From positions 124,001 through 188,000 of the forward strand of contig NZ_WTYA01000008.1 of NCBI RefSeq assembly GCF_009828025.1: a DNA stretch of 64,000 nt, written 5' to 3'. This document shows positions 37,178 to 46,428 of this stretch, piece after piece. The position numbers and the translations under genes are program-made. The DNA comes from Qipengyuania algicida (lineage in GTDB: Bacteria > Pseudomonadota > Alphaproteobacteria > Sphingomonadales > Sphingomonadaceae). How positions within the stretch are numbered: position 1 is the first letter of the stretch; each line of letters begins with the position of its first letter. The notes beneath the pieces were generated by a model. That model was given only the letters and a program-made list of their open reading frames with translations, was not told where the DNA came from and did no database searches.

Positions 37178-39709
37178 TTATGCGGTGATGGAAAACGGGC
37201 TGCTACCTTCCTGTGAAGGCACCCCGCGCGGGCTCCACCGGCGCGCCTTTCCGGTTTCAGGATCAATTACGATTAGTTGGACCCAGGCGTTTTCGAACAG
37301 GCGAGTCAGCACTTCATTGCTTTCGACGATTGCCTTAACCCGTTTGGGCGGCGCCACGACTATTGTCAGCAGGCGCCGCGGGACATGGTATGGCGCGCCG
37401 TCGTCGGCAAATAGCGATTGACGCGGCAGTCCAATCTGAAGGTCGCCGCGGTTGCCCTGGAGCACTCCTACGCCTCCGACCACATTGTGCGTAGTCTTGT
37501 CTCCGGAGCCGTAGCGTGTGTTGTCGATGGTCGAAAACAGATACTGACAATTTATCCATTGCGCGACGATCATCGGGGCTGTGAGGATAGTGGTCAAAGC
37601 AGTCCCATCCTTATCCGCTTTCCAATCGTAGCTGTGAAGGAATGCTCTGCCGTCGAGGTCAATCTCGCGCGTTACATCTCGCGAACTGACAATAAACGCA
37701 GCATTGCCGGCTAGTCCCCATTCGGGTCGAATCTCGGCCCAGTGCTCCGCCCCCTTCATCAAATCGTCAGCCGACCGGCCGAGCTTTTCTGCTCTACGCG
37801 TCCTATTTGATGCGCCTGCGCGCGCTAAGCTATTGGTCAACTTTTCAAGATCGGGCTGGTGGCTCGTAGGAATCGATTGGCGATCGAAGATAATGACTTC
37901 GTCAGTAGTGGTATTGTGTTCAGCGGCGAGGAACCACGTTGTTTCTGGAAGTACAATGCCTGTTGCCGCAAGAGCATCGCGAACCTCATGATCGTTGAGG
38001 ATAGCCGCGAGGATGCGAGCGTTGGAGCCACCGGAATGCCCTCCACAGGCACCACAATCGAGCGCAGATGCATAAGGATTGTTGACGGCCCTGCCGCCAT
38101 GCCCCGTCAGGACCACCAATCGGGCGGTTTCACTCGGCATGCCAGTCAGTTTGAACAGGGTAGTAGCGTATCCAACCTTGTCTTCTAGAGTGAAGGGCCT
38201 GTGGCCATTATCACCACAACAGCTGCCGACATCGGGCGCAATGATCTCGCTCTGGTCAGGACCAAAGCCCGATAAAGCGCGCTTCGTTGCTTGTGGCAAC
38301 AAGGTGCGGGCGATCATGACCATCGCGCCGAGCGGACCCATTGCTTCTGCAGTCGCAAAGGTAGTGGACGTGCCCAACTTTGCGGCATTGAATAGCTGAC
38401 CTGCTCGCGCGTCGCGCGCATTGGCTCTGACAAGCTTGCGAGCCAGAGATTCTCTACCGGGGACTATCGCTTCCTGTACTTCGTGTTGCGGCGTCAGCAG
38501 AACCGGTAATAGCTTCTTTCTACGATCATCTTGGAACGACTTCAGTGATATCGGTAAGCCAAAGAATCCGGCATAGCCAAAGGTCTGGTAATTTCCCTCA
38601 GCTTCCAGTGCCCGACGGAAGGGTTCGGACCTAACATCGATACAAAACACCAGCTGCGCGTCGGCCTCGATCTTATTAAGACCGTGTAGAACGCTTTTTT
38701 GGAGCTTGGGAACCAACGAATTGGCGTAGCTCCACTCTGCAGCCTGCATAAAGATTGCGCCAAGCTCATCTTCGGTCATCGCCGCGATCTGATTGAAGCG
38801 CTTAGCCTGTGTATCCTTGAGCGTTACCGGATCGAAATTGAAATGGCGGGCGAGCGAGGGGAAGTTTTCGACCTCAGCTGCAGGTTTACTGACTTGTGAG
38901 AGGCTACCGGCACGCTCGATCAAGAACCACAGAGCGAGAAGATCGGCCATCGAAGCTGGTGCGTTCTTGGCAAAATCCTGTTCGGCATGTTCGCGCCGCC
39001 AACGGATATGTCCGGCCCAGCCTGGCAGTCTCACAACGAGACTTCTGAGATATTCGAGATCACCTCTATTCTGATCGGTCACTGCAAGTCCCTCGGCGAT
39101 AGCTTCCAGCGGGTCCCGCGGAACTGTCAGAAGCAATTTCTTTCCTGCAGCGCCTGTAAGTTGGTTGTAATCACGATCTTTGCTCGCCATCGCAAGGACA
39201 GCTCGATACAGGCCGAGTTCGCGATGTGGCATCGGAACGGCCGCCAGCCCCTGATCGAAGAATGCAGCGCACCACTTGGCGATGAACGCGGCATCGAGTG
39301 GCAACCTGTCGACTGTCTCCGGCTGTTTTGGCGTTTCGATTTCGATAAGGCGGACCATCAGCACGTCCAGCGCGGTGGCTCCAGGTACGATTGTTGCCAG
39401 CGCATCATATATGCCGCCCAGATGCCGGATCGCTGCATCGCGCAGCGTATCATAGTCTATTTCCTCACGCTCCATCAGCTGGCGCCAGGCAGGAAGGGGA
39501 AGGCTCTTTCGTGCGCCAAACTGCTTGGCTGCCTTGCTGACAGCATCGGCGAATGGCAGGTCCTCAAAAGCAGCCAGCGGGTTGACCGCGATAGCGCTCT
39601 CAAGCGGCCACAGCGGTGACACGCTGCGCGAGGCGAGACCAACCAGTCCTGCGACTTCCGAGCGAGTGAGGATTCGGTCCATGGATGCAGTGGAGTGCAA
39701 CTTGTTCAT
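37178..39709 (-). CDS. dabA: Inorganic carbon uptake subunit DabA (DUF2309, YbcC)
   Basis: 843 residues, typical for DabA. The beta-carbonic-anhydrase-like zinc site is readable: FCIDVRSE (Cys356 and Asp358), GHGGRAVNNPY (His537) and ALDCGACGGHSGG (Cys552), with the same His-Cys spacing of 15 as in Halothiobacillus DabA as I recall it. DabA pairs with DabB in an energy-coupled complex that traps CO2 as bicarbonate inside the cell. It is the middle gene of a dabB-dabA-PII operon, 21 bases after dabB. Carbonic-anhydrase activity is usually tightly gated in this protein. Confidence 0.94.
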   Translation of the reverse strand: MNKLHSTASMDRILTRSEVAGLVGLASRSVSPLWPLESAIAVNPLAAFEDLPFADAVSKAAKQFGARKSLPLPAWRQLMEREEIDYDTLRDAAIRHLGGIYDALATIVPGATALDVLMVRLIEIETPKQPETVDRLPLDAAFIAKWCAAFFDQGLAAVPMPHRELGLYRAVLAMASKDRDYNQLTGAAGKKLLLTVPRDPLEAIAEGLAVTDQNRGDLEYLRSLVVRLPGWAGHIRWRREHAEQDFAKNAPASMADLLALWFLIERAGSLSQVSKPAAEVENFPSLARHFNFDPVTLKDTQAKRFNQIAAMTEDELGAIFMQAAEWSYANSLVPKLQKSVLHGLNKIEADAQLVFCIDVRSEPFRRALEAEGNYQTFGYAGFFGLPISLKSFQDDRRKKLLPVLLTPQHEVQEAIVPGRESLARKLVRANARDARAGQLFNAAKLGTSTTFATAEAMGPLGAMVMIARTLLPQATKRALSGFGPDQSEIIAPDVGSCCGDNGHRPFTLEDKVGYATTLFKLTGMPSETARLVVLTGHGGRAVNNPYASALDCGACGGHSGGSNARILAAILNDHEVRDALAATGIVLPETTWFLAAEHNTTTDEVIIFDRQSIPTSHQPDLEKLTNSLARAGASNRTRRAEKLGRSADDLMKGAEHWAEIRPEWGLAGNAAFIVSSRDVTREIDLDGRAFLHSYDWKADKDGTALTTILTAPMIVAQWINCQYLFSTIDNTRYGSGDKTTHNVVGGVGVLQGNRGDLQIGLPRQSLFADDGAPYHVPRRLLTIVVAPPKRVKAIVESNEVLTRLFENAWVQLIVIDPETGKARRWSPRGVPSQEGSSPFSITA

Positions 39710-39730
39710 GGCGAAGTTTCCTTTCGATAC

Positions 39731-41077
39731 TCAGCGCAGGGCGCCAGAATTAAGCAGGTGAACGTAAAGCCCTGACGAGAGCGGCTTGCGCGCAACGAAG
39801 CGGCCCCGTTGCCATAGCCAACTGGCTAGGAATGCAGAGAGAAGAGCGAGAAGCGTCCATGGACCGAGCAGATCCGGCCCGTCGTGCCCCATAGCCTCAC
39901 GTGCAAGCATAAAGCCGCCGATATTGAATGAGACTAGGACAATGATGAGAGCTACTAGCCATAACCGGGTCGTTCTGAGAATTTTGATGCCTCCAATGCT
40001 TGTTAAGGTAGCAGCGGCGGTCACCATGCCGAGTGTCAGTGGGATAACCTCTCCGTTGGTTTGACCTGAGAAAACTGCAAGCCCGGCACCGACTACTGCG
40101 AGTCCCGCTATTACGCCGGCGCAACGATGGCTGATAAGGTTGGAGTGCTTATTGCTGGTCATGCCGATCGCAGAGCCGGAGCCAAGGAAAAGCCACGCCT
40201 TAAACAGACCATGTGCTACCAGGTGCCACAGCGCTGCAGAATAGGCCCCGAGGCCACAACTCATAATCATGAAGCCCATCTGGGCGATCGTGGAACCGGC
40301 GATGGATCCCTTGATATCGGACCGCACTACCATCACGCCGATGCCCCAAACGGCAGCTATCAGGCCAAGTGTCACCGCCGTATAGCGAGAAAGCGGAGCG
40401 GCTTCGAACAGCGGCGCAAAGCGCAATAACAGGAAGCCTCCCGCGTTGACGAGGCCTGCATGCATCAAGGCTGACACTGGAGTTGGCGCAGTCATAGATG
40501 ACATCAACCAACCGGAGAATGGAGGTAAGGCGCAGCGCGCGGCGGCAGACGCGATCAAGGCCATAGTCACCAGTGCCAGGATATTGGGCGAAAGCTCCAT
40601 GCTTCGTTCCAGCGCTGTCGCAAGGTCGAGAGAATTAGCGTGCAGCGCCAAGATGATCAGCGCAGCAACTAGCCCGCTGTCACCGACGAGGAAGGACAAG
40701 CATGTCCGTCGCCGGGCGGCCTGTGCTTCAGGCCAGCTGCGGACATGGCCAACAAGTTTTGCCAGCAGCCAGCCACTGGCGCACCAGCCAAGTGCAAATA
40801 GCAGCAGGTTGGTGGACAAGACGAACACCAATACCGAAACGACGAGCAAACCCAAAGTCAGGAAGAAGTGGCCTGAATGCGGGTCGCTGCGCATATATCG
40901 GCAGGAGAAGGTCGCCGTGAGCGCTCCGACAAACAACGTCAGAGCGGCAAGCGCAAGGGACAGCCCGCTCACATTCAAGATGTCTCCGAACGGCAGGGCG
41001 AATAGCCCGCCCCAGAGCAAGGCGACCACCACATGGGAGACTTTCAACCGTCGGTTCGGAACAGTGCCAGCTAACAT
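39731..41077 (-). CDS. dabB: Inorganic carbon uptake subunit DabB (NuoL/MrpA-like proton or cation channel)
   Basis: 448 residues, about 13 membrane segments. The core matches the proton-conducting antiporter-like subunits of complex I: SFLVGDSGLVAALI, ALPPFSGWLMSSMTAPTPVSALMHAG and STIAQMGFMIM, with LWHLVAHGLFKAWLFLGSG containing the conserved helix VII-VIII histidine and lysine. DabB channels protons or Na+ to power DabA. It has a strong ribosome-binding site (AAAGGAG) and a promoter whose -35 overlaps an inverted repeat at 41141. First gene of the operon. Confidence 0.92.
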   Translation of the reverse strand: MLAGTVPNRRLKVSHVVVALLWGGLFALPFGDILNVSGLSLALAALTLFVGALTATFSCRYMRSDPHSGHFFLTLGLLVVSVLVFVLSTNLLLFALGWCASGWLLAKLVGHVRSWPEAQAARRRTCLSFLVGDSGLVAALIILALHANSLDLATALERSMELSPNILALVTMALIASAAARCALPPFSGWLMSSMTAPTPVSALMHAGLVNAGGFLLLRFAPLFEAAPLSRYTAVTLGLIAAVWGIGVMVVRSDIKGSIAGSTIAQMGFMIMSCGLGAYSAALWHLVAHGLFKAWLFLGSGSAIGMTSNKHSNLISHRCAGVIAGLAVVGAGLAVFSGQTNGEVIPLTLGMVTAAATLTSIGGIKILRTTRLWLVALIIVLVSFNIGGFMLAREAMGHDGPDLLGPWTLLALLSAFLASWLWQRGRFVARKPLSSGLYVHLLNSGALR

Positions 41078-41117
41078 CGCAACTCCTTTCGGAAGCAGCG
41101 CATGGCAAACGATTCAT

Positions 41118-41157
41118 TATTTATGAAACGAATTTCTAAAATATCAACTATTGACAT
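41118..41157. promoter_or_regulatory. dabB promoter and overlapping LysR-type inverted repeat
   Basis: On the reverse strand TTGATA (41147-41142) and TAAATA (41123-41118) are 18 bases apart and fit a sigma-70 promoter for dabB. The same -35 lies in an interrupted inverted repeat, AT-TCAA-CTA-TTGA-AT (41141-41157), of the size bound by LysR regulators. The adjacent divergent LysR gene is the obvious candidate binder. Confidence 0.45.
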
Positions 41158-41184
41158 ATTAAATGTTTGAGGTAGTACCCGATA

Positions 41185-42051
41185 ATGCCGAGCACTCGCA
41201 CACTCGATCTCGACCTACTGCGCTGCTTCGTCACTATAGCGGACACAGGTAGCTTTACTCGTGCCGGCGAAAGGCTGGGTCGGACCCAATCGACAGTCAG
41301 CCTCCAAATCAAGCGACTGGAGGAGCAAATTGGCCGCACGGTGCTACAGCGAACACCAAGATCGATGAGCTTAACCGAGGAGGGAAAGCGGCTGCTCGGC
41401 CCTGCGCGGCAGATGCTAAGGCTAAACGATACTACGATAGCTCAATTGTTCGAACCGGACATGAGCGGGAACGTTCGCATCGGCGTGCCAGAGGATTTTG
41501 CAACAGCGCATCTGCCATCGGTCCTATCCGATTTTTCTCGTTCGCATCCTTTGGTCGATTTGGAAGTGACCTGTGACTTGACCCTTAACCTGCTCGACAG
41601 ATTCCACGACGGTGATTTCGACTTAGCTTTGGTAAAGCGGGAGCCCTCTGTGCCGCTTGAAGGGGTTCGGGTCTGGCGCGAACCACTGGTGTGGGTGGCA
41701 CGCGATGAGCTCTCTGTTAGAGATATGGAGTCCGTACCTTTAGTGGTGTCGCCTAAGCCATGTGTGTATCGTAAACGCGCCACTGATGCACTTGATGCTA
41801 TAGGGCGGTGCTGGCGTGTATCCTATACTTCGACCAGCCTTTCAGGCAGCCTCTTAGCGGTGAGTGAAGGTTTGGGAATTACCGTTCTTCCCCGGGAAAT
41901 GGTCCCGGAAAGTCTTATTCCAATCACGGGTGACCTCGATTTGCCGCCCCTTCACGACACTGAGATGGCACTCATTGAGGCACCTGGACTGTCGGACACA
42001 GCACACCGTCTTGGTCAGCATATTGTCGCTGCGCTTGAGCGTAGCCGATAA
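41185..42051 (+). CDS. LysR-family regulator divergent from dabBA
   Basis: 288 residues. The helix-turn-helix is LRCFVTIADTGSFTRAGERL with RTQSTVSLQIKRLE, followed by a periplasmic-binding-protein-like sensor domain (GNVRIGVPEDFATAHLP and SEGLGITVLPREMV). It is transcribed away from dabB across a 107-base A+T-rich gap. By analogy with CbbR/CcmR it may sense a metabolite of low inorganic carbon, but the protein sequence itself does not show the ligand. An IS3-family fragment begins 64 bases after its stop. Confidence 0.9.
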   Translation: MPSTRTLDLDLLRCFVTIADTGSFTRAGERLGRTQSTVSLQIKRLEEQIGRTVLQRTPRSMSLTEEGKRLLGPARQMLRLNDTTIAQLFEPDMSGNVRIGVPEDFATAHLPSVLSDFSRSHPLVDLEVTCDLTLNLLDRFHDGDFDLALVKREPSVPLEGVRVWREPLVWVARDELSVRDMESVPLVVSPKPCVYRKRATDALDAIGRCWRVSYTSTSLSGSLLAVSEGLGITVLPREMVPESLIPITGDLDLPPLHDTEMALIEAPGLSDTAHRLGQHIVAALERSR

Positions 42052-42114
42052 GCAGACCCTTACTTTTGCTCGGTGTCTTTTTCAAACTTCAAATTTGAAG
42101 CTAGCAAGTGCCCA

Positions 42115-42519
42115 TGACCTGCCCCCCGAGAAGTGGCCCACGCTGAGAGTTAGGATTTCGGGTCTTTACGGCTTGAAAGAAGCTGATGAATGGCACGGAA
42201 GAGATACACGCCTAAACAGATTATCACGATGCTGCGAGAGGCCGAAGATCGGTTGTCGCAGGGTGAGAAGGTTGGCGCGATCAGCCGGTCACTTGGGATC
42301 TCGGAGCAGAGCTACTACCGTTGGCGCCGCGAGTATGGCGGCTTAAAGGTCAGCCAGGCGAGGCGATTGAAGGATCTCGAGAAGGAGAACCAGCGACTAA
42401 GGAAGGCTGTGTCTGATCTAACACTGGATGCGTTGATCCTGAAGGAGGTCGTCGAGGGAAAGTACTAAGCCCTTCACGACGTCGGCTGGCCATCGATCAT
42501 GTGCAGGAGGCATTGGGTG
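42115..42519 (+). mobile_element. IS3-family (IS407-like) element, left part with intact orfA
   Basis: The left end reads TGACCTGCCCCCCGAGAAG at 42115. orfA (42190-42468, 92 residues) is complete, with a helix-turn-helix (YTPKQIITMLREAEDRLSQGE, ISRSLGISEQSYYRW) and a leucine-zipper-like coiled coil (LKDLEKENQRLRKAVSDLTL). orfB begins with SPSRRRLAIDHVQEALGV and then breaks off at about 42519, so the element cannot move by itself. The following 244 bases (42520-42763) show no gene I can identify. Confidence 0.85.
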
Positions 42520-42763
42520 TACCATCATGGCCAGCGGTCAAATGTTCGACCGCACAAACAGGCCGGACAGAAGACTGTACCCGACCAAAACGCCAAACCC
42601 TCAAATCACCACTTGCAACGCGGGAGCCATCCACAGAGGACATGAATGTGGCTGCTGCCTGTCATGACCAAGCTTCCAAATCGAGGGGCTTGATCGTCAC
42701 ATTCGGCCGGGGTGATTTGATCTGCAAAAGCAGCCAATGGCTCGGCGACAAAGCCAACGCACT

Positions 42764-43816
42764 TCAATTGCGCGGAACAGGAAAATCGGTCAGCGTTTCC
42801 CAGGAACCAAGGCCGATGAAGATGTGGCCAACCATCATTGAAGCCAGCATAACCAGCAAAAGCACCCACACCAAAATCACGCCACTTGTCATTCTCCAGC
42901 TTTTCGGCGGCAGACCCTGGACAAGAAACATGACGATGCCTGCTACATTCACGCACACGAGGTTCAACGCGAACAGGAACAGCGCGCTGAACCCTGCCCC
43001 GGGAAATCCGGCACCTGAATAGATGCCTGCCGCAGTCAAAGGCGGGACAAGAGCTACTGCGATCATCACCCCGACCAGCGCGAGCGACGCCCCGCGACTG
43101 AACGCAAGGACGCCGGAAGCTCCACAGGCCAGCGCAAGGGCAATGTCTGAAGGCTGGACGAGAGTCCGGCTTTTCAGTTCGGGGGCAAGCGGGTCAATGG
43201 CCACTGTCATGCCAATCACAACACCCGCCAGAACCGCCAGGACACAGCCAACAATCAAGGTCGCAGCCGACTGCTTGGCGAACCGCCCATTGCCGACCGT
43301 GGCCGCCAGCGCCAGTCCCATCGTCGGACCAAGCAGCGGAGCGATGATCATGGCGCCGATAACAACAGCAACTTGCCCGCTTTGCATACCGAGGCCAGCG
43401 ATGATGGCCGACAAGGTGACTGTCAGCATGAAGGATGGGCGCAGATGCAGGCTTGCTGCGATGTCGTCGTAAAGTTCGTCGGTGCTAAGGCGATCGCGGC
43501 TAAAGAACCGTTCGAGCCGCGTCGGGGGTGACAGGTCTTCGCAAAGGCGCAACTCTGTCGCAGGGGTTTCTTCTACCGGCGGCATGACAGCTTCAAGTTT
43601 TGCGACATATGCGGCGAAAGATGGTATGTTGGAAAAAGCATCTGCAAGATCAGCGAGTAATCGCTCAGTATAGCGTTGCTGAACAAGGCACGTGTATTTT
43701 TCCTGTGAACCAGGCACCGTCTCACGCCAGAAACGCCTTGTATGACGAAGCAAAATCGTTTCGAGAATTTCGATCTGATTTTCAGGAAGGTATATCTGGA
43801 CGAATCTGGCAGCCAT
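42764..43816 (-). CDS. TIGR00341/DUF389 family membrane protein
   Basis: 350 residues with AGGAG upstream of the start. An N-terminal soluble part of about 130 residues (FVQIYLPENQIEILETILL and LSTDELYDDIAASLHLRPSF) is followed by six membrane segments with the conserved stretches GAMIIAPLLGPTMGLALA, GASGVLAFSRG and IAVALVPPLTAAGI. The family is widespread and of unknown function. It is divergent from the host-attachment-type gene across 180 bases. Confidence 0.9.
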   Translation of the reverse strand: MAARFVQIYLPENQIEILETILLRHTRRFWRETVPGSQEKYTCLVQQRYTERLLADLADAFSNIPSFAAYVAKLEAVMPPVEETPATELRLCEDLSPPTRLERFFSRDRLSTDELYDDIAASLHLRPSFMLTVTLSAIIAGLGMQSGQVAVVIGAMIIAPLLGPTMGLALAATVGNGRFAKQSAATLIVGCVLAVLAGVVIGMTVAIDPLAPELKSRTLVQPSDIALALACGASGVLAFSRGASLALVGVMIAVALVPPLTAAGIYSGAGFPGAGFSALFLFALNLVCVNVAGIVMFLVQGLPPKSWRMTSGVILVWVLLLVMLASMMVGHIFIGLGSWETLTDFPVPRN

Positions 43817-43999
43817 TTATACACTCCTGTATATGCATGTGCCGCATCAGATTAGCATTTAAGAGGATTCAGATCATCAAGACTTATTTCCTTTGATTTA
43901 TTTCAAAGACTGATCTGGATTTTATGCTACCCTCCCGCCCAATCGTGCCGACTGACATAGAGACAGAAAGCCGCTCAGTTGAGCTTGGAGGGAACGCAA

Positions 44000-44455
44000 A
44001 TGAAGATTGCACACGGAACCCTGGTGGTGGTGGCTGATGGCACCAGGCTGCTGCTGTTCAGAAACGAGGGGGATCGGAAATATGCCGTCCTCGAAACTCT
44101 CACACACCAGCAACAGGACAATCCTGCCACCCATGAGCAAGGCACTGACACACCCGGCCGCACACATTCTCGCATAGGCGCCTCAAGCAGCAGTTACGAC
44201 GAGACCGACTGGCATCAGCAAGCCGAAGATAGTTTCGCACAGCATGCAGCAGCCACCCTTGAAAAAATGGCAATCACCGCTCCCGATGCCGGAATCATTG
44301 TCATTGTCATCGCCGCGCCAAGAACGCTTGGTGAGCTGCGCAAGCACTATGGCCGTGAAACGGCCGAACGCTTGATTGCAGAAATCGACAAGGATATTGC
44401 AGGCCATACAACGGATGATGTGATTGAGACGATTGCTGCGCACGAAGCAGCTTGA
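44000..44455 (+). CDS. Host attachment protein family (baeRF-like)
   Basis: 151 residues from the ATG at 44000, preceded by GGAGGGA. The protein begins HGTLVVVADGTRLLLFRNEG and carries, late, IIVIVIAAPRTLGELRKHYG and VIETIAAHEAA. These match the Host_attach family, named for an Agrobacterium protein linked to plant attachment and structurally related to release-factor eRF1 domains. A middle loop rich in H, T and Q is probably disordered. No signal peptide is present, so a cytosolic role is likelier than the family name suggests. Confidence 0.85.
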   Translation: MKIAHGTLVVVADGTRLLLFRNEGDRKYAVLETLTHQQQDNPATHEQGTDTPGRTHSRIGASSSSYDETDWHQQAEDSFAQHAAATLEKMAITAPDAGIIVIVIAAPRTLGELRKHYGRETAERLIAEIDKDIAGHTTDDVIETIAAHEAA

Positions 44456-44478
44456 AGCTCTCGCCTCCGCCGAGAGCT
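44456..44478 (+). terminator. Hairpin directly after the host-attachment gene
   Basis: AGCTCTCG and CGAGAGCT form a perfect eight-base stem around a seven-base loop, starting at the stop codon. No T-run follows, so it may stabilise the 3' end rather than act as a classical terminator. Confidence 0.4.
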
Positions 44479-44648
44479 GCTCTAGTGCCCGGCACGGGTT
44501 TCTGCGAATCATATTGCCGCTTCGCCTATCCCCAACATTGCAGCAGATTAGGTCACTCCAGGCGCTGCCGAAAGCCGGCCGTTCATTGTCGTATCAGCCC
44601 GCATGAATGAATGGCAGGTTTCGACGATCAAGATCGAAACATTTGATT

Positions 44649-44930
44649 GTCCCCCGTCAGCGCCTATGGCACAGATTTGAGGTTGTGATTTAAGGAGGAT
44701 TTGGGCTTCGTCGTAGTGACGAAGGAACGAAGATGAATCCCAAATCCTCTAGCTCCAAGAAGCCTGCCGAGCAGGTGTTTAAGGACATCCTCCGAAGGAC
44801 CCGTCGGCACTTCTCCGCTGAGGACAAGATCCGCATCGTGCTCGAAGGCCTGCGCGGCGATGATTCCATTGCCTAGCTGCGCCGTAAGGAAGGCATTGCG
44901 CAGAGCCTGTATTAAGCGGCCTTCCGGTGA
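44649..44930 (+). mobile_element. IS3-family relic: left end and decayed orfA
   Basis: The end sequence GTCCCCCGTCAGCGCC and an orfA start at 44733 (MNPKSSSSKKPAEQVFKDIL) match the element at 24037-24489. The frame reads RRHFSAEDKIRIVLEGLRGDDSIA and then meets TAG at 44874 where the intact protein would continue (LRRKEGIAQSLY), and a further stop after SLY. The element is cut shortly after. The surrounding gaps (44479-44648 and 44931-45020) show no gene. Confidence 0.8.
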
Positions 44931-45020
44931 TACGCTCTTGATCGTCAAAACCGGCCATTCGTTCAGCGAGCTAACGTAATTCTTGAACATCCTGTTTCAC
45001 GGCCGTCAACCGCCAGTCTT

Positions 45021-46199
45021 TTAAATTGGCTGCCGACTAATTTTGCGTGGTGGATCGCAGCCTTTCTCGAGTAGCTGTCGCATTTCGTTGGTGCTGTCTT
45101 TGTCCCAGTCAGACAACTCGCCCTTTGCATCCAGAGCTTGCCAAATCTCGTAGGCTTCCTTCCACAGGCGACAGGCTCCGGCATAGTCACCGCCATTATG
45201 GTGATTGGTTCCGCCGGTTCTCAGAACTTCGGCGAGAGAACGTCGGGCTCCTGATACATTCTCAGAGATCTCGACTTTCTTGCGATTCAATTCGATGATC
45301 TTGTCGGTGAGAGCATAACTCGCCCTATAGTCACCCCGATCTGCAAGGAGTTGTGCATCGACTTCGGCAACCGTGGAATACAATTTGATCATATCCGCGT
45401 CGCCGGGATTTCGCTCCTGAAGACCGGAAACGAGTTGCATAGCTCGCCCAATTTCTCGCCGCGCCTGTTTGGGTCGTTGCGCAGTTCGATCGAGCACAGC
45501 ACTGTACCATAGTGCGACAATCAAGCCTCGGGCTTTGCGAGGATTCAGCGGGTCGGCCTTATACATTTGCTCGTCCAGCGAAATCGCATGGTCGAGGGCT
45601 TTACGAGCCTGAAGTTCGCGGTTCGAATTATGATAACTCTCTGCCAGCAATCTGAAGTTATGAGCTCGAGCTGCCACTGTTTGCGCGGTGATGAAATTAG
45701 CAGGCAACTCTGTGGCAAAGCTCTCGGCCCGTTCGTAGAATTCGCTCGCCTTTTCAAATTCATTGTTCCACCCATTCGCGTCCCCTCTAGCCGTCAAGGC
45801 CTTGATGAAGGTGCCGGCGGCATCAGGGTTCTTAGCGGCCAGTGGTGATATTACAGCCAGCGCCACATCCGCCAGTTTCCGACCATGATCGATCCTGCCG
45901 TTGTTATACATTTCGTCGATTGCCTGGCGCGTAAGCACGTCTGCAAAATCATTGGTCAACACGGGATCTTTTGGGCTGGCCCTGTAGAGCGGCTCAATGA
46001 TCGCACGCGCTTCTGCTAAAAGTCTTCCGCCCTCCCGAAATCGCCCAAGGCTGGACCCGCTGCTGGTGCCGGTCACATCAGCCAGACGAACATATCCGCG
46101 GCCGACTTCTGCACGTACTTCGTTCGGCGCATGTCGATCTTTTGCGAGACTATCGAGATATTGGAGTCCGGATTCAGCGACCATGGCTCTTGCGCGGGT
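45021..46199 (-). pseudogene. TPR-repeat protein, N-terminally truncated by an IS end
   Basis: About 390 residues remain, all helical repeats: ARAMVAESGLQYLDSLAKDR, VRAEVGRGYVRLADVTG, FEKASEFYERAESFATELP and SNRELQARKALDHAISLDEQM. This is the arrangement seen at the C-terminus of TPR-containing Ser/Thr kinases or winged-helix/TPR regulators. The reading frame runs straight into an IS3-family terminal repeat at 46200, so the kinase or DNA-binding half is lost. ATG 46184 is the first internal start, and translation from it is possible but unlikely to be functional. Confidence 0.65.
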
Positions 46200-46331
46200 T
46201 GAATAGCCCCTAGATTTGTAGACGCTTTCTTTCCTAATTTTGAGGACAGGAGGCGACGATGGGGAAGCCAAATTTCAGTGATGAGTTCAAGCGTGATGCG
46301 GTGGCGCAGATCACCGATCGCGGGTATCGTG
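46200..46331 (+). mobile_element. IS3-family element, left-end fragment with the start of orfA
   Basis: The terminal repeat begins TGAATAGCCCCTAGATTTG at 46200 and is the mirror of the right end found at 24013-24036. AGGAGG precedes the orfA start at 46260 (MGKPNFSDEFKRDAVAQITD), and homology ends after RGYRV at about 46331. It abuts the truncated TPR gene on the left. No gene is visible between 46332 and 46428. Confidence 0.8.
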
Positions 46332-46428
46332 TACGCCTTGGCAGATCCCTTGCGCGTTCGAGGATGCTCCCTTCTCTAAATCCTCGAATGGGATGCGAAG
46401 TAGGAGCGAGCGAGCGACGCCGTTTTCT

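Noticed and set aside
42501..43022. A 173-codon forward frame
   Set aside because: The first codons are the truncated start of an IS orfB and the rest lies opposite the DUF389 gene; no motif.
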